A stretch of DNA of 64,000 nucleotides, from contig JACKQL020000034.1 in the NCBI GenBank assembly GCA_018296165.2, positions 310,001-374,000 of the forward strand, written 5' to 3'. The notes beneath the pieces were generated by a model. The model was not told the origin of the DNA, did not search any database, and saw only the letters and a list, made by a program, of their open reading frames with translations. Position numbers and translations under genes: made by a program. Each line of letters begins with the position of its first letter. The first letter of the stretch is position 1. Source of the DNA: Termitomyces sp. T153 (Eukaryota > Basidiomycota > Agaricomycetes > Agaricales > Lyophyllaceae). Shown here one piece after another: positions 20,877 through 31,374 of this stretch.

Positions 20877-22893
20877 ATGATTCCAAAAAGTCAAGATCCC
20901 ATCTCAGAGGGCCCATTCGTTTATATGGACCAATTTGGCACCTGTGGTACATCCCAATTTCAGCACCCTGGCTGCCTGAGCAATGAGTTTCTCCTACTAA
21001 CTATCTCAGTTGCCCTGCTGAATGTCCTGGAGGATGTCTACCTCTGCTCTATTGATGGCTAGACCTTCCATGGCTCAGATTGCAAACAATTTAGGAGGGA
21101 GGAGCATGATGTTGCTATTGTCCTCCCCTCTAGTGCTGTGGTCCACTCTCCAGGACAGGGCATTTGGTTTTTCCATACTTTGACCAGGCTTGTAGTGCAG
21201 CAAGAAGTTGAAGTTGGCTAGACAGAAAGACCATTGAGCTTGTCAGCAGTTGAGTTTCTTGGCTGTTCAGAAGTACTCAAGGTTTTTGTGATCTGTCCAG
21301 ACCTCAAACTTGTGCTGCACACTCTCCAGGAAATGCCACCATTCCTCAAACAACTAGATGATGGCCAGCATCTCCTTGTTGTGGATCTTGTAGTTATGCT
21401 CTACCATATTTAGGCTCTTGATATAGAAGGCCACTGGATGCCCTTCCCATCTTCTAGGGACTGTTGTGAGAGAACTGCCCCAGTGGCAAAGTCAGAGATG
21501 TCAGCTTCAACTCAAAAGGGAAAGTTGTCATCCAGGAAGAGGAGAATGGGTCTGGAGGTAAGTGTGTGCTTGAGAGTGTTGAAAGCCATAGATCCCCAGC
21601 TCCATGCAACATCCTTCCTGGTGAGATCAAATAGTGGGCAGGCATGATGCAAGAAGTCCTGGATGAACCTCTAGTAGAAGTTTGCAAAGCCTAAGAAGGC
21701 CTGCACTGCACCTCCTTATTCTTGGGCTTTAGCTATTCCACAACACCCACCACCTTCACCAAATCTATCTTTGTGGTGTAGATGAGGATGTTGTCAAGGT
21801 ATATGCACACTATGCCTTGGGCAATGAGGTCTCAGAAGATGTTGTTCATCATTTTCTGGAAGGTGGCTGGGCTGTTGGTGAGCCCAAAGAACATAACAAG
21901 AGGTTTGAACAATTCCCAATTGGTTTGGAAGGCAGCCTTACACTCATCTCCCTCTTGGATGCACATGTTGTTGTAGCCCCACCAAACATCCAGTTTGGTG
22001 AAGTGCCATGCACTCCAGAGGTTGTTGATGAGCTTGGAGATGAGGGGGAGGGGGTAGCAGTTCTTCATGGTTATGGCATTGAGAACCCAGTAGTCCTGGA
22101 CTAGTTAGAGCAAGCCATCTTTTTTCTTGATGAAGAAGACTAGAGAAGCCATTAGAAATTTTGAGGGGCATATGCAACCAGAGTCTAGATTCTCTTGCAG
22201 GAAGGCATCAAGTTTGTCCTGCTCCTTGGGCACTAGCAGGTAGACCTTACAGCTGGAGGGTGCATAGTCTGGCAATAGTCTGATGGTGTGGTCCCACTGC
22301 TTGTGCTCTAGGAGCAAGTCAAATGAGGCTTTGGAGAACACATTCTCAAATGCATGGAAGTAGGGAGGCACAATGTCCTGGAACTCCCAGAGCATGGAGT
22401 TAGCAGCAAAAGCCTGGGCCAGCCACTGAGATGTGGTCTGACTAGCTCAAATCTCCATAATAGAGGGCAGTGAATGTAAGGTAGTGGCATAAATCTGGTC
22501 CCCCACCTCTACTGCTTTGTCCAGAAACTCTGGGTTGAGTATGCCTCAAAACTCCTCTTCATGGTCCTTCTTTGGAGCTCTGCCACTGCTCTGGTGATCC
22601 TTGTAGAGGGCCTCTCTATGGGAGAATGCCAGAGGCAGGAGATTCAGGAGGTCTAGATTAGCAAGGGAGAAAGGACTAGCATGGCACATGCAAATGACTT
22701 CATGTTCTCAAACTTGAGCCCAGCATTCTTTCTTGGCTTCAGTAGTGCAGGCAGAGCACCTCTAAGGGCACCAGCTCATTGTTACCTTACCCTTGATCCA
22801 ATCCACTTCAGGGTTGTGCTCCTGGAGCCATGTGAAACCAAGGATCATGTCCTGCTTGCCCAAACTAATGATAGCAAAGACTGCACACTCCAT
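20877..22893 (-). pseudogene. pol: Gypsy-B2 pol: integrase N-end, RNase H, reverse transcriptase, linker
   Basis: From right to left on the minus strand. The linker (PLPYIHCPL..) leads to RT with WDHTIRLLPDYAPSSCKVY, DKLDAFLQENLDSG, PSKFLMASLVFFIKKKDGLL, NCYPLPLISKLINNLWS, FTKLDVWWGYNNMCIQEGDE and FGLTNSPATFQKMMNNIF. RNase H follows (FWxx, DDNFPFELKLTS-like, broken), and then the IKSLNMVEHNYKIHNKEMLAIIQLFEE equivalent. The integrase start carries the EQHx..xGHP-like zinc region, cut by LTR1. The RT core blocks are clearer than in Gypsy-B, but frames change several times and stops are present. Confidence 0.78.
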
Positions 22894-23178
22894 GTGATTT
22901 CAATGATGGAGGACAAAGTCAACCACAGAGCTAATAGCATCTGCTTTGTTGGGTGTTCTGTTAATATTGAAGACTGGAATGGGCTGGGGAAGTGGGTGTG
23001 TGATCAGGCCATCGTGCTTGACAAACTTCAAGTCCAAGAACAGTCCTGTTGCTCTACTATCTAGGAGAGTAGTGACTCCGCAAGCTTGTTGGGTGAATTT
23101 CCATGTTAAGGTGCAGTAAGTTGGCAGACAGGCTTGAAGCCACCACATACTGTTGGGGCATTTGGCATGCTCAGGCAT
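22894..23178 (-). pseudogene. Gypsy-B2 protease
   Basis: On the minus strand the retropepsin block CGVTTLLDSRATGLFLDLKFVKHDGL is visible. The catalytic DSG is changed to DSR, the same change seen in Gypsy-B (LLDSRAM), whereas B3 keeps DSGATG. The shared substitution suggests that B and B2 derive from an already defective branch, or that one was converted by the other; a CpG transition arising independently is also possible. The following flap and MILG-type block are decayed. Confidence 0.75.
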
Positions 23179-23378
23179 GGCAGTGCCAGCAGACTCTAGC
23201 TGGCATTAGTGGACTTGGCTGGAGCTTCAGAGTTGGTATTTGTATGTTTGGAGAGGAACATTGAAGCTCTTCTATCTTAGAATGAGGAGCATCAGAAAAG
23301 GCAATTTCATTTTTTAGCAACAGACATGTGAACCTGTTAGTACCCAGTGGTGGAGGCATACACCTCATCTATTGCTTG

Positions 23379-23830
23379 ACTAAAAATCCTCCTCCAGCTC
23401 CAGAGGTGACGCACAAGTGCTAATCTCCTCTGAGATCAACTCCAGTGTCAACTCATCTGGCAATAGAGCTCTGGCAGCATCCTTTGCAGCCAACAGTTGC
23501 AGAAGGAGTCTCCTGCTCTGTCATAGAAAGGAAGCATACCTCCAGACCCAAAGGACAGTGTTGCACAAAATGCCCAGGCTTCTGACATCTCTGGCACAAT
23601 AGCAGCATGGCATGGAGCTGCCAGGCTGTGCTGCATCCATGTCTATGGGGATGCCTAGTAGCAGAGAGTGCAGCATGGGAATGGCCAGAGCAGGGGCAGG
23701 TGCTGGTAAGCAGGTGTGGGGTACTAGAGGCTAGTGACTAGTGTGGAGCACTGCATGGAGTGCACATGGTGGAGCTCCTATCAAATCCCCATGAGCTGCC
23801 ACTGATCCTGGGCTACTTCATACCAAAGCT
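23379..23830 (-). pseudogene. gag: Gypsy-B2 gag, C-terminal half
   Basis: Contains the WDQW-like capsid end, the PMDVD linker and remains of the CCHC zinc knuckle (CAT..VPEMSEAWAFCAT frame). It ends GAGGAGGATTTTTAG (stop at 23380-23382), the same shifty-stop sequence as Gypsy-B. The N-terminal capsid half is missing: gag joins the LTR directly at about 23830, where the microhomology AGCT is shared. Confidence 0.72.
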
Positions 23831-24216
23831 AGCAGAGGGGAATCCAAAGTATATTAGCAAGTAGACAATAATACAGCAGTAACTAATTACTTAGCAGAGG
23901 GGAATCCAAAGTATATTAGCAAGTAGACAATAATACAGCAGTAACTAATCACTTAGTAGAGGGGAATCCAAAGAAAACAAGTCTAATGATCTCCATTGCT
24001 CAGTCTGGCACATCAGTGAGTGGCAGAGGCATGACAATAGCTGTACAAAAGACCAGAGCTACTCCTGACCCTAGGGAAGTGATTGATGAGGTAATACAGA
24101 AAGTTTTATAAGTCTTCAGAGATCTCTGGAGGTCTGGAGTAAGCCCTGAAGACATTGAGCAAGCTGTGGAGGCATTGGAACAAGCCACAGAAGTTGGAAA
24201 TGGAAGTCCCCTGACA
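23831..24216 (-). repeat. LTR2, 5' LTR of Gypsy-B2, with internal 62-bp tandem repeat
   Basis: On the minus strand it starts TGTCAGGGGACTTCC at 24216. A 62-bp unit beginning AGCAGAGGGGAATCC at 23831 is repeated at 23893, with a partial third at 23955. The last bases of the LTR (next to the primer-binding site) are lost in the deletion that also removed the gag start. At 24217 it abuts the RT of Gypsy-B4, so B2 probably inserted there. Confidence 0.78.
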
Positions 24217-25565
24217 CTCACCCTTATCTCCAAGCTCATCAACAACCTCTGGGATGCATACTTTGCCAAACTGGATGTCTAGTGGGGCTACAACAACATG
24301 CACATCTAGGAGGGAGACAAGTGGAAGGCTGCCTTCCAGACCAACTAAGGATTGTTTAAACCTCTTATTATATTCTTTGGACTCACCAACAGCCCCACCA
24401 CCTTCTAGATAGTAATGAACAACATCTTCCAAGACCTCATTGCCTAAGGCATAGTGTGCATATACCTCGACAACATTGTCATCTACATCAAAATGCTGGA
24501 AGAGCACTAAAATCAACTGCTGACAAGCTTAATGATCCCTCTATTTAGCCAACTTCATCTTCTTGCTACACTACAAGCCTGGTTGGAGTATGAGAAAACC
24601 AGATGCCTTGTCCCAGAGTGTGAACCACAGTACTGGAGGGGAGGACAATAGCAACATCATGCTTCTATCTCTAAAATTGTTTACAATCTGAGCCATGGAA
24701 GGTCTAGCCATCAACAGAACAGAAGTAGACATCCTCCAGGACATCCGGCAGGGCAACTGGATTTGTCAGCAAGAGAAACTCATTGCTTAGGCAGCCAGAG
24801 TGCTGAAATTGGAATGTACCATGGGTGCCAAATTAGTCCATGTGGACAAATGGGCCCTCCAAGATAGGATCTTGACTTTTTGGGATTGTATCTATGTGCC
24901 CAATGTTCCAAAGCTCTGCTAGAGGATTGTAGAGCAACACCATGACTCTTGGATTGCTGGACACTCCAAACAATGGAAAACACTGGAGCTGGTTTCAAAG
25001 AATTACTGATGGCTCCAGATATCTCACTATATTGAGTCCTACAGTACATGCAATCTCTGCCTCCAGACCAAGCCTTAGCATCATCTCCTCTGTGGACAGC
25101 TACACTCTCTACCCATCCCCACAGAGAAATGGAGTGTTGCCTCCATAGACTTCATTGTAGAACTTTCCAATGCCCATGGTTACAATGCCATTATGGTAGT
25201 AGTAGACCTGTATGGCAAACAGGCACACTTCATTCCAACTCACACCACCTGCTCCACCATGGGCACCACAAACCTGTACTAGAGAAATGTCTGAAAGCTC
25301 CATAGCCTCTCTAACACCTATGTCTCCAATTGAGGCCTGCAGTTCATAGCGGACTTTATCCAGGAACTCTACTGACTACTTGGTATGAAGCTCCACACCT
25401 CCACCACCTACTACCTGCAGTCCAATGGCCAGACCAAACATGTGAACCAGGAGTTGGAGCAGTACTTCTGCCTCTTCTGCAACAAATGCCAGGATAATTG
25501 GAACAAACTCCTCCCCAATGCTGAGTCCCAGTATAACAACCACATTTATGCTGGAGTAAGCTCCA
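24217..25565 (+). pseudogene. pol: Gypsy-B4: RT, RNase H end and integrase fragment
   Basis: Plus-strand fragment of the Gypsy-B family. RT blocks are LISKLINNLWD, FAKLDV, GYNNMHI and LTNSPTTF, with YxDD reading YLDN. At about 24505 it jumps to the end of RNase H (ANFIFLLHYKPG..RKPDALSQS), so the RT thumb and most of RNase H are deleted. The integrase follows: zinc region with EQHHDSWIAGHS, the SIDFIVELSNAHGYNAIMVVVDLYGKQ core, GLQFIADF and LLGMKLHTSTTYYLQSNGQTKHVNQELEQYF. It ends within the integrase at about 25565, next to the unknown minus-strand region. Confidence 0.8.
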
Positions 25566-25569
25566 TAGT

Positions 25570-27808
25570 CTACTTCATTGTGCTGTCCCTCAATTGTGGA
25601 GCTGTATAGAAGGAGATCCAATAGAACTCCTGAAGGAGGAGAGCAGCATGAATCTGCTCTCTCATTGCAACCTTCAATCTGCCAACCTGAATCAGTTCAA
25701 GGATCAGATAGATCTGCTCTGGATTCATGAACATCTCTTGAGGAGCCCATTTGTACAGTAATTTGTATTGTGGGGATATATGAGATATCCCCACCATCTT
25801 AGTGGAGTGGGCAAAGACCACTTTGTCACCAACAAAAACTGCATTGGTCATTGGTGACCAGTAGAAGTTGGAGTGTAGCATATCCCTAAAGTCATTCTGG
25901 CACTCAAAGTGCCCATAAACCAATGTGGTATCCCAGCCATCTGGTAGGTGGCCAGGCATTGTATCATTCAGATGCTTGAGGTCCAATTCAGACTTCTTAG
26001 CATCAATGGCTAACAGCCATCTGGCATTAGCATTGTGCCACTCCTTGTAACAATGCTCAGTAGCATCATCATTGAAGTCACTGTCCAAGATACATTGTTT
26101 AGACATAGGGACATCATCATCATCATTGCTACCCAAGTTGGATGCTGCTGAGACATCTGTCATTGCTTGGGCAGCTGCTTGCTGGGTGACAAAGAATTCT
26201 TTGTCATGAGGATCTCATTACACTGGTGGCCTAAACTCCTGAGGGAGCACACCAGGCATAATATAGGTCCTTGATTCAAGGACCTCAATCATGCCAGCTT
26301 CTGGTTCCTGAGGAACATTAGCTGGAAAGGCAATCAGAGTGGCAATGACTATAGAGTTGTCTGTCTTTGTTAACATTACAGCTGGCTGCACAGTGCCAGC
26401 TCTTTTTATGGAGGGTCTTGATGCTCCCTCCTTTGTTGCTGCTGGTTTTGGCAGCTTCACTTGAGTTGCCACTAGCTTTGATGGTCCAGCAGTGGACAAT
26501 GCTGCCTTGTTATCAGGGCACTTGTCCATTCTCTAGTTATCACCAGCAGGCACTACATCATTATAGGGCACAAGTGGTGCCCTCTGAGATGAGAATCCCT
26601 CAACAAACACAGAAGCCTCAGTACAAGCCTTCTTTGCCTCTGGAGGGTTAGGAGGGGTGGCTACATGCTTCTCCTTCCCCAAGTCTGAATGAAAGAGGTC
26701 TGCCTGGGCCTTATTCCTTTGTTTTTGAACAATCTTAAGTTTATTCAGAACTTGAGCTGATGCTAGCTGCATTACAGGATTGTTGAGGATGTCAGCACCA
26801 ACATCCTCTAGAACTCTGGCTTTATGAAGCTACTGGAGCAGATGAGTAATTTGCTCATCTGCAACAGTAAAAGACTCAAGCTCTTTTGCTTTGCCCTTGC
26901 TCTTCTCCTTTGCAGAGAAGCATTGCTTGACCATTTTCCAGGTGATCAACAAGGAAGTGCTACTCCCCTATGCTAGTGCGGGTAGCAACATTGCAGTTGC
27001 CTTGTCCTTTCCTTTGCTAGTTGAAGTGGCTGCTGGTCACCCCAACACACTTGGCAATGAAGAAGGTGCATCTGAAGGACATGCCCCAGTAGGCAATAGC
27101 AAATACAACTGCCAAGGAGGTGCCAACAACTGCATCAGGGCCGTAATTGACTCTGAGCCTTTATCATCAACCTCTATTGCATCTGCTGACAATGCTGCAG
27201 GGACTCAGATCCCTACTTGTGACAAAGTAGTAGCAGGTCATTGTTGACTTACTGCACCCATTATATGGCCAGAACCAGCCACTGAAAGTGGGGCAACAAC
27301 AAATTGTGGCATCACAAATTGCTGGAACTCCTGGGACCACACTGGTTGTGCAGACCCAAAGTTAAACTGAGGGGGTGCTAGTAGCCCCCATGTCCTCTGC
27401 TCCTTGAGGGGGCACTGGTGGTTCTCCACATCCTCTTCCTGCTCCTTAAGGAGGGGCTGGTGGTCCCCCATGCCCTCTGCCTGCTCTGCCTTGTTGTGGA
27501 GGCAAACCACATCTCCTCACTAGCAACTGCTGCATTGCCACTGCATAACTTGGTGGAGCTACATCTTCTAGCATCACTGATGGTCCTCCACTTGCAGGCC
27601 TTGTGTCTCTTTGAGCTGGGGCTGCTTTTCTCATTGTTGGGGGTGCTATGTCCCCCAGCACCAAGCCTCCTGCCAACACAGCAAAGCCACCAAAGCTAGG
27701 GAGTGAGCTACTCCCTGACCCTCCACTTCTTGAGCTCTGTACAGAGCTCAACAAATACCCTAGCAGATCTACATCTGCCTCACCTGGTTGTTTCTTTTTC
27801 TTGCCCAT
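25570..27808 (-). pseudogene. Long broken coding region of unknown family
   Basis: I do not recognise this protein. On the minus strand it starts at an ATG (27806-27808) with MGKKKKQPGEADVDLLGYLL, then a Ser/Gly/Pro-rich N-terminus, a Gln/Pro-rich middle (EQEEDVENHQ, APPQFNFGSAQ), a Lys/Glu-rich helix (ASAQVLNKLKIVQKQRNKAQ) and an Ala/Pro/Lys linker. The C-terminal section looks globular (DNDDDVP.., HCYKEWHNANARWLLAIDAK, FVGDKVVFAHSTKMVGISHI, MNPEQIYLILELIQVGRLKV, MREQIHAALLLQEFYWISF). At least five stops and several frame changes occur, so it is dead. It lies about 150 bp downstream of the Gypsy-5 pol on the same strand. It could be an extra ORF carried by that element or an unrelated gene. 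Confidence 0.5.
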
Positions 27809-27974
27809 GGGGCAAGGAGTCTTCTTTGTCAAGTTGGCATGTAGCACCAAAAATGTAGAAGAAGACAAAGTCCAGTTGGACTTTGCACTCAGATAAAAAA
27901 TTGGCTGATATAATTGTTGATGACTGCTAGCATGGTGGCCTGTCAACTTCTGGGACTAATTCAAGTTAACTTAG

Positions 27975-29400
27975 ACCTTCTAGCCAACTGCACAGGGTGC
28001 TGCACACCCTGCAGTTCTAAGTATCTGTCAAAGGCTGCCAGGTCCTTGCAGGTCTTAAGGAACTCTCAAGTGGTGTCTCCAAGACTTCAATAAACCTCAA
28101 ACTCAAGGTTCTTACCATCCCAACAATGACCTACTAGGTCATTGACAGACCATTCCTGGTTATCTGGGGTGCCAAAGTGGTAAGGCTCTGGTGTCACCCT
28201 GTTAGAAAACAGCACATTGTTGCTGGGCTTATATGGGCACAGCAGAAACACATGGAACTTAGGATGTATCCTTTGTTCCTGGAATGCTGTAGGCAGCTCC
28301 AATACATAGTTGGAGGTCTCACTGTAGGCCTCTAGAATCCTATATGGCCCAACCCACTTAGGGCAGAGCTTCCTTGCTCTGCCTTTAGGTAGGTTGAGAT
28401 TTTTTGTTGAAAGGTACACCAATGCACCTTTCTCTAGCTCAGGGTTAGGCTTGCAATGTGAGTTGGCCAAATGCATCTGAAAGACACATGCCTCTAATTG
28501 GGTTGTGCACTGCTGCCAAGTTCTCTAGAGCTTGGCAGATGAACTGCTGTATTCCTCTTGGAATTGCAGTGTCTGCTGTAATTTTCCATATCATAGATGG
28601 CATATATATCCACTGTTCAACTCAAACAGTGCAAACCATGTTGTTTCAGAAATACTCATGTTTATCCATGAACTCCATTAAGTCTATTTGACTTAACCAG
28701 TCTTTTTAGTCTGGTTATTCTACTATATGCAGGATCTGACCAATGTTCCAATTGGCACATTCAGTCTGACTATTGGTCTGTGGATGAAATGATGTAGACA
28801 TTAGGAGGTTTGCTCCTAACAACTTATGCAGTTCACATCACCATTTTGACATGAACTTTGAGTTTTGATTGCTGACAATTGAGCTTGGAAGGCCATGTAG
28901 CCTCACAACCTCACACATGTAAATCCAGGACAGCTGCAAAGGTGTCATGGTGGTGTGCACTGGAATAAGGTGCACCATGCTTGTCATCCAACACATAAAT
29001 ACTTACAGGTAGTTATACCCTTTTGACTCAGGGAACAGACCTATAAAGTACATCCCTATCAAATCCCAGAGTTTTACTAGCACAGCAGGAAATGTAACTT
29101 CTCTGAAGGGAGCTGACTGCTCCTTTACACCTGCTGGCACAGCTGACAAGTGGTACAGAACATGTGTGCATCTGCAACCACTGTCAGCCACCAATACCAA
29201 CAACAAATGTACTCTATTGTTTTCTGGGTGCTAAAATGCCCCATTATATTGTGTGCTTGCTCACAGGTCAATGCCATGCTTGAGGCCCATCAGCTTCTCA
29301 GTAATGACAGCATGGTGCTGCCAGCCAATCTGCAGAAGCATTGGAAAGCTATGGACTTACTTGCACAGCAGCAGCTGTATTCCCTCAACATTGGTCTTTA
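27975..29400 (-). pseudogene. pol: Gypsy-5: integrase with chromodomain-like tail
   Basis: Minus strand. The zinc-binding part is ILGHFSTQKTIEYICCWYWW...CTTCQLC (H-H then C-x2-C). The core contains GYNYLC and, after many stops, GGYMPSMI and TAIPRGIQQF. A good open frame (28087-28476) holds the C-terminal module LSTKNLNLPKGRARKLCPKWVGPYRILEAY, RIHPKFHVFLLCPYKP and RVTPEPYHFGTPDNQEW, ending VNDLVGHCWDGKNLEFEV. A chromodomain-like GLGDTT.EFLKTCKDLAAFDRYLELQGV then runs to about 27975. The family differs from Gypsy-A, B, 3 and 4. No gag, RT or LTR of this element is visible, so it is a fragment. Confidence 0.8.
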
Positions 29401-29865
29401 AATGTTCCACCTGATTTCAGCTTGTATGGACTGTCTGGACAAGACTTTGGGCTCTTCCAACATTGACCAGACTGGTTGCCTGCTCAGTCTCAGTGACCTT
29501 CACATCACACCTGAAGTATGTTTTCTTTCCTATTTCTTCTTCCTCTTCCCTTTTTCTCAGTCTTTCAGGCCTCTGTCAACAATTCTGACATTGAAATTGC
29601 TAATCTGCCACAGGACCTCCCTGAAAACTCCATGGACATATTGGCAGCTGCCATAGTGTAAACACCAGTATGCCTCTGTCTCTGGTAGCATATGCTCTTG
29701 AAAATAACCTTTCCTTATACACCCTCTCTTCCATACCCCAAAAATTTAATGCCATTAGACCCAAATTTGTATAACTTAACTAAGTTTTTACTTTGTTATT
29801 ACTTATCAAGTGAATTTCTTAGTTTTTTGTTAATTCTAAGTCATGGTCTATAGGCTCATGAAGCC
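29401..29865. other. AT-rich gap between Gypsy-5 and Gypsy-3
   Basis: No gene or domain seen. It probably includes the 3' untranslated part or lost 3' LTR of Gypsy-3 and decayed 5' sequence of the Gypsy-5 fragment. Confidence 0.5.
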
Positions 29866-31301
29866 TTATAGAACCAAATGAAAGGTCTGACATAGTATTT
29901 CCAGCAGGCTTTTGTAGCTCTTCCCCTTAACTCTTTCAACTTTTCTAGAGTGATATCTACCCAATGCTCTAAACTTTGGGATGGCTTCAATCATTGGCAA
30001 GCCTTTGTAAGGGACTACTCTAAAAGCTGCCACCCTGGTCTGCCAAACTGATCCATCCAATTCTGCTACAATGTAATTATCACCCCTGGTCTTAGTAATT
30101 ACTACCATTGGACCATGAAAATGGGGAAGCATTTTAGCACTGTGTGAACCTTCTATAATCATATTCTTGACCAAGACTAAGTTCAAAGGCTTGAAATTGA
30201 AGTCTTTGATAGAGTTTTTATGCTCTTCTGCAAACTTCAAGGCCCATTGGAGTTTGTCCTTCCCCACTCTCTCTCTCATTTCCTCCACATGTTGGTGGTG
30301 CTTGGTTAAAGCCCTAGCATGATAACCAATCAACTCTTCTATATATAATGGCCCTTCTGGTAATTCAATTAACCAGGTAGCCTCTACCAAGCCCAAAGGC
30401 AGGGTTGGATGAGCCCCAATGACCATGAAGTATGGTGAACATCCAAATCTCTGCCAGATAGTAATGCAATCACTCCACATTACATGGAAGAAGAACTAAA
30501 ACCATTTAGTGCAATCTTCACAAGCTTTGAATAAAGCTTGCCTGACATCCTAGTGTGGCCTTTCAATCTTGCCATTAGCCTGAGAGTTGTATGAAGAGAT
30601 AGCAATGCCTCTGATTCTTATATTAACTCTCTATCCAAGCTGTGACCTTCTTGAATTGTCCAGCATTGTCAGTGATGATCTCTGCAATGCAGCCCCAACA
30701 ACAAATCACATCCTCAAACAACCATTGACCAATTGTTTTATGGTTTTCCTTGTGCAGAGGCCTCCCTTCCATCCATGAAGATGATGCACACTTACCATGA
30801 ACAATATACTTGCAGCCATTTGAGGCTGGAGTCATGTGCATGGTATCAATGTGAATTGTTTGGAGGATAGAAGGTGTATAGGTCACTGTGGGAGCTCTGG
30901 TGTATAGGTCACTGTGGGAGCTCTGTTTACAACTGTCTTCTGACATATCTGGAAGTTGTGGCAAGTCCCAACATACCACTGCACATCTCCATCTATTCCT
31001 GGCCACCAAAATTGTTCTTGTATTAACATTTTGGTTGCATAACTCCCTCTATGCCCTAAGGCATCATGGGCTGATTTAAGCATGAACATTTACCTATCAA
31101 TATTGACTACTAGCTTATGTCTAGCCTCATGATTACACTTGTACAGTCTCCCTTTTGGATCAAAGAAGAACTGTCTTGCAAACCTCTTGAACTTGTCTGG
31201 GTCCCAACCCTGCAAACCCTCAAGTTCTTTGCTTGGGTCTTGTAGCCAGCTTTGTACAATTGGTAGCAAGTCATCCCACTGTTCACTCTCACTCTCACCA
31301 C
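29866..31301 (-). pseudogene. pol: Gypsy-3 integrase
   Basis: Zinc domain HDALGHRGSYATKMLIQEQFWWPGID with CHNFQIC (second Cys pair partly altered). The core begins with IHIDTMHMTPASNGCKYIVHGKCA (first Asp) and ITDNAGQFKKV (second Asp); the Glu region is broken, in a separate frame. The C-terminal open frame (29866-30480) has the FGCSPYFMVIGAHPTLPL, FNFKPLNLVLVKN, FHGPMVVITKTRGDNYIVAE and AAFRVVPYKG blocks of the GPY-type module. A 26-bp tandem repeat (GGTGTATAGGTCACTGTGGG...) at about 30875-30926 duplicates part of the frame between the zinc domain and the core. Frameshifts separate the three pieces. Confidence 0.8.
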
Positions 31302-31374
31302 CCTTCCTATGATCTAAGTATGCCTGTAAGTCTGCTTCCTTCTCTTCCTCAGTACCTTCTGTGGGTAACAGAGG

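Larger units (their letters stand above)
17959..24216 (-). mobile_element. Gypsy-B2: chromodomain Ty3/gypsy element, minus strand
   Basis: Same family as Gypsy-B, in inverted orientation. It has a 3' LTR2 (17959-18327), chromodomain and integrase (18328-19693), a solo LTR1 insertion (19694-20876), the rest of pol and the C-terminal half of gag (20877-23830), and a 5' LTR2 (23831-24216). The gag N-terminal half is deleted. The flanks do not form a target duplication: CTCAC on the right, and on the left the 20 bases that follow Gypsy-B. The left end has therefore been replaced. Confidence 0.83.

Noticed and set aside
17954..24221. Target-site duplication for Gypsy-B2
   Set aside because: The flanks are GGCAG (left) and CTCAC (right), which do not match. 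The left flank is the copied Gypsy-A sequence.
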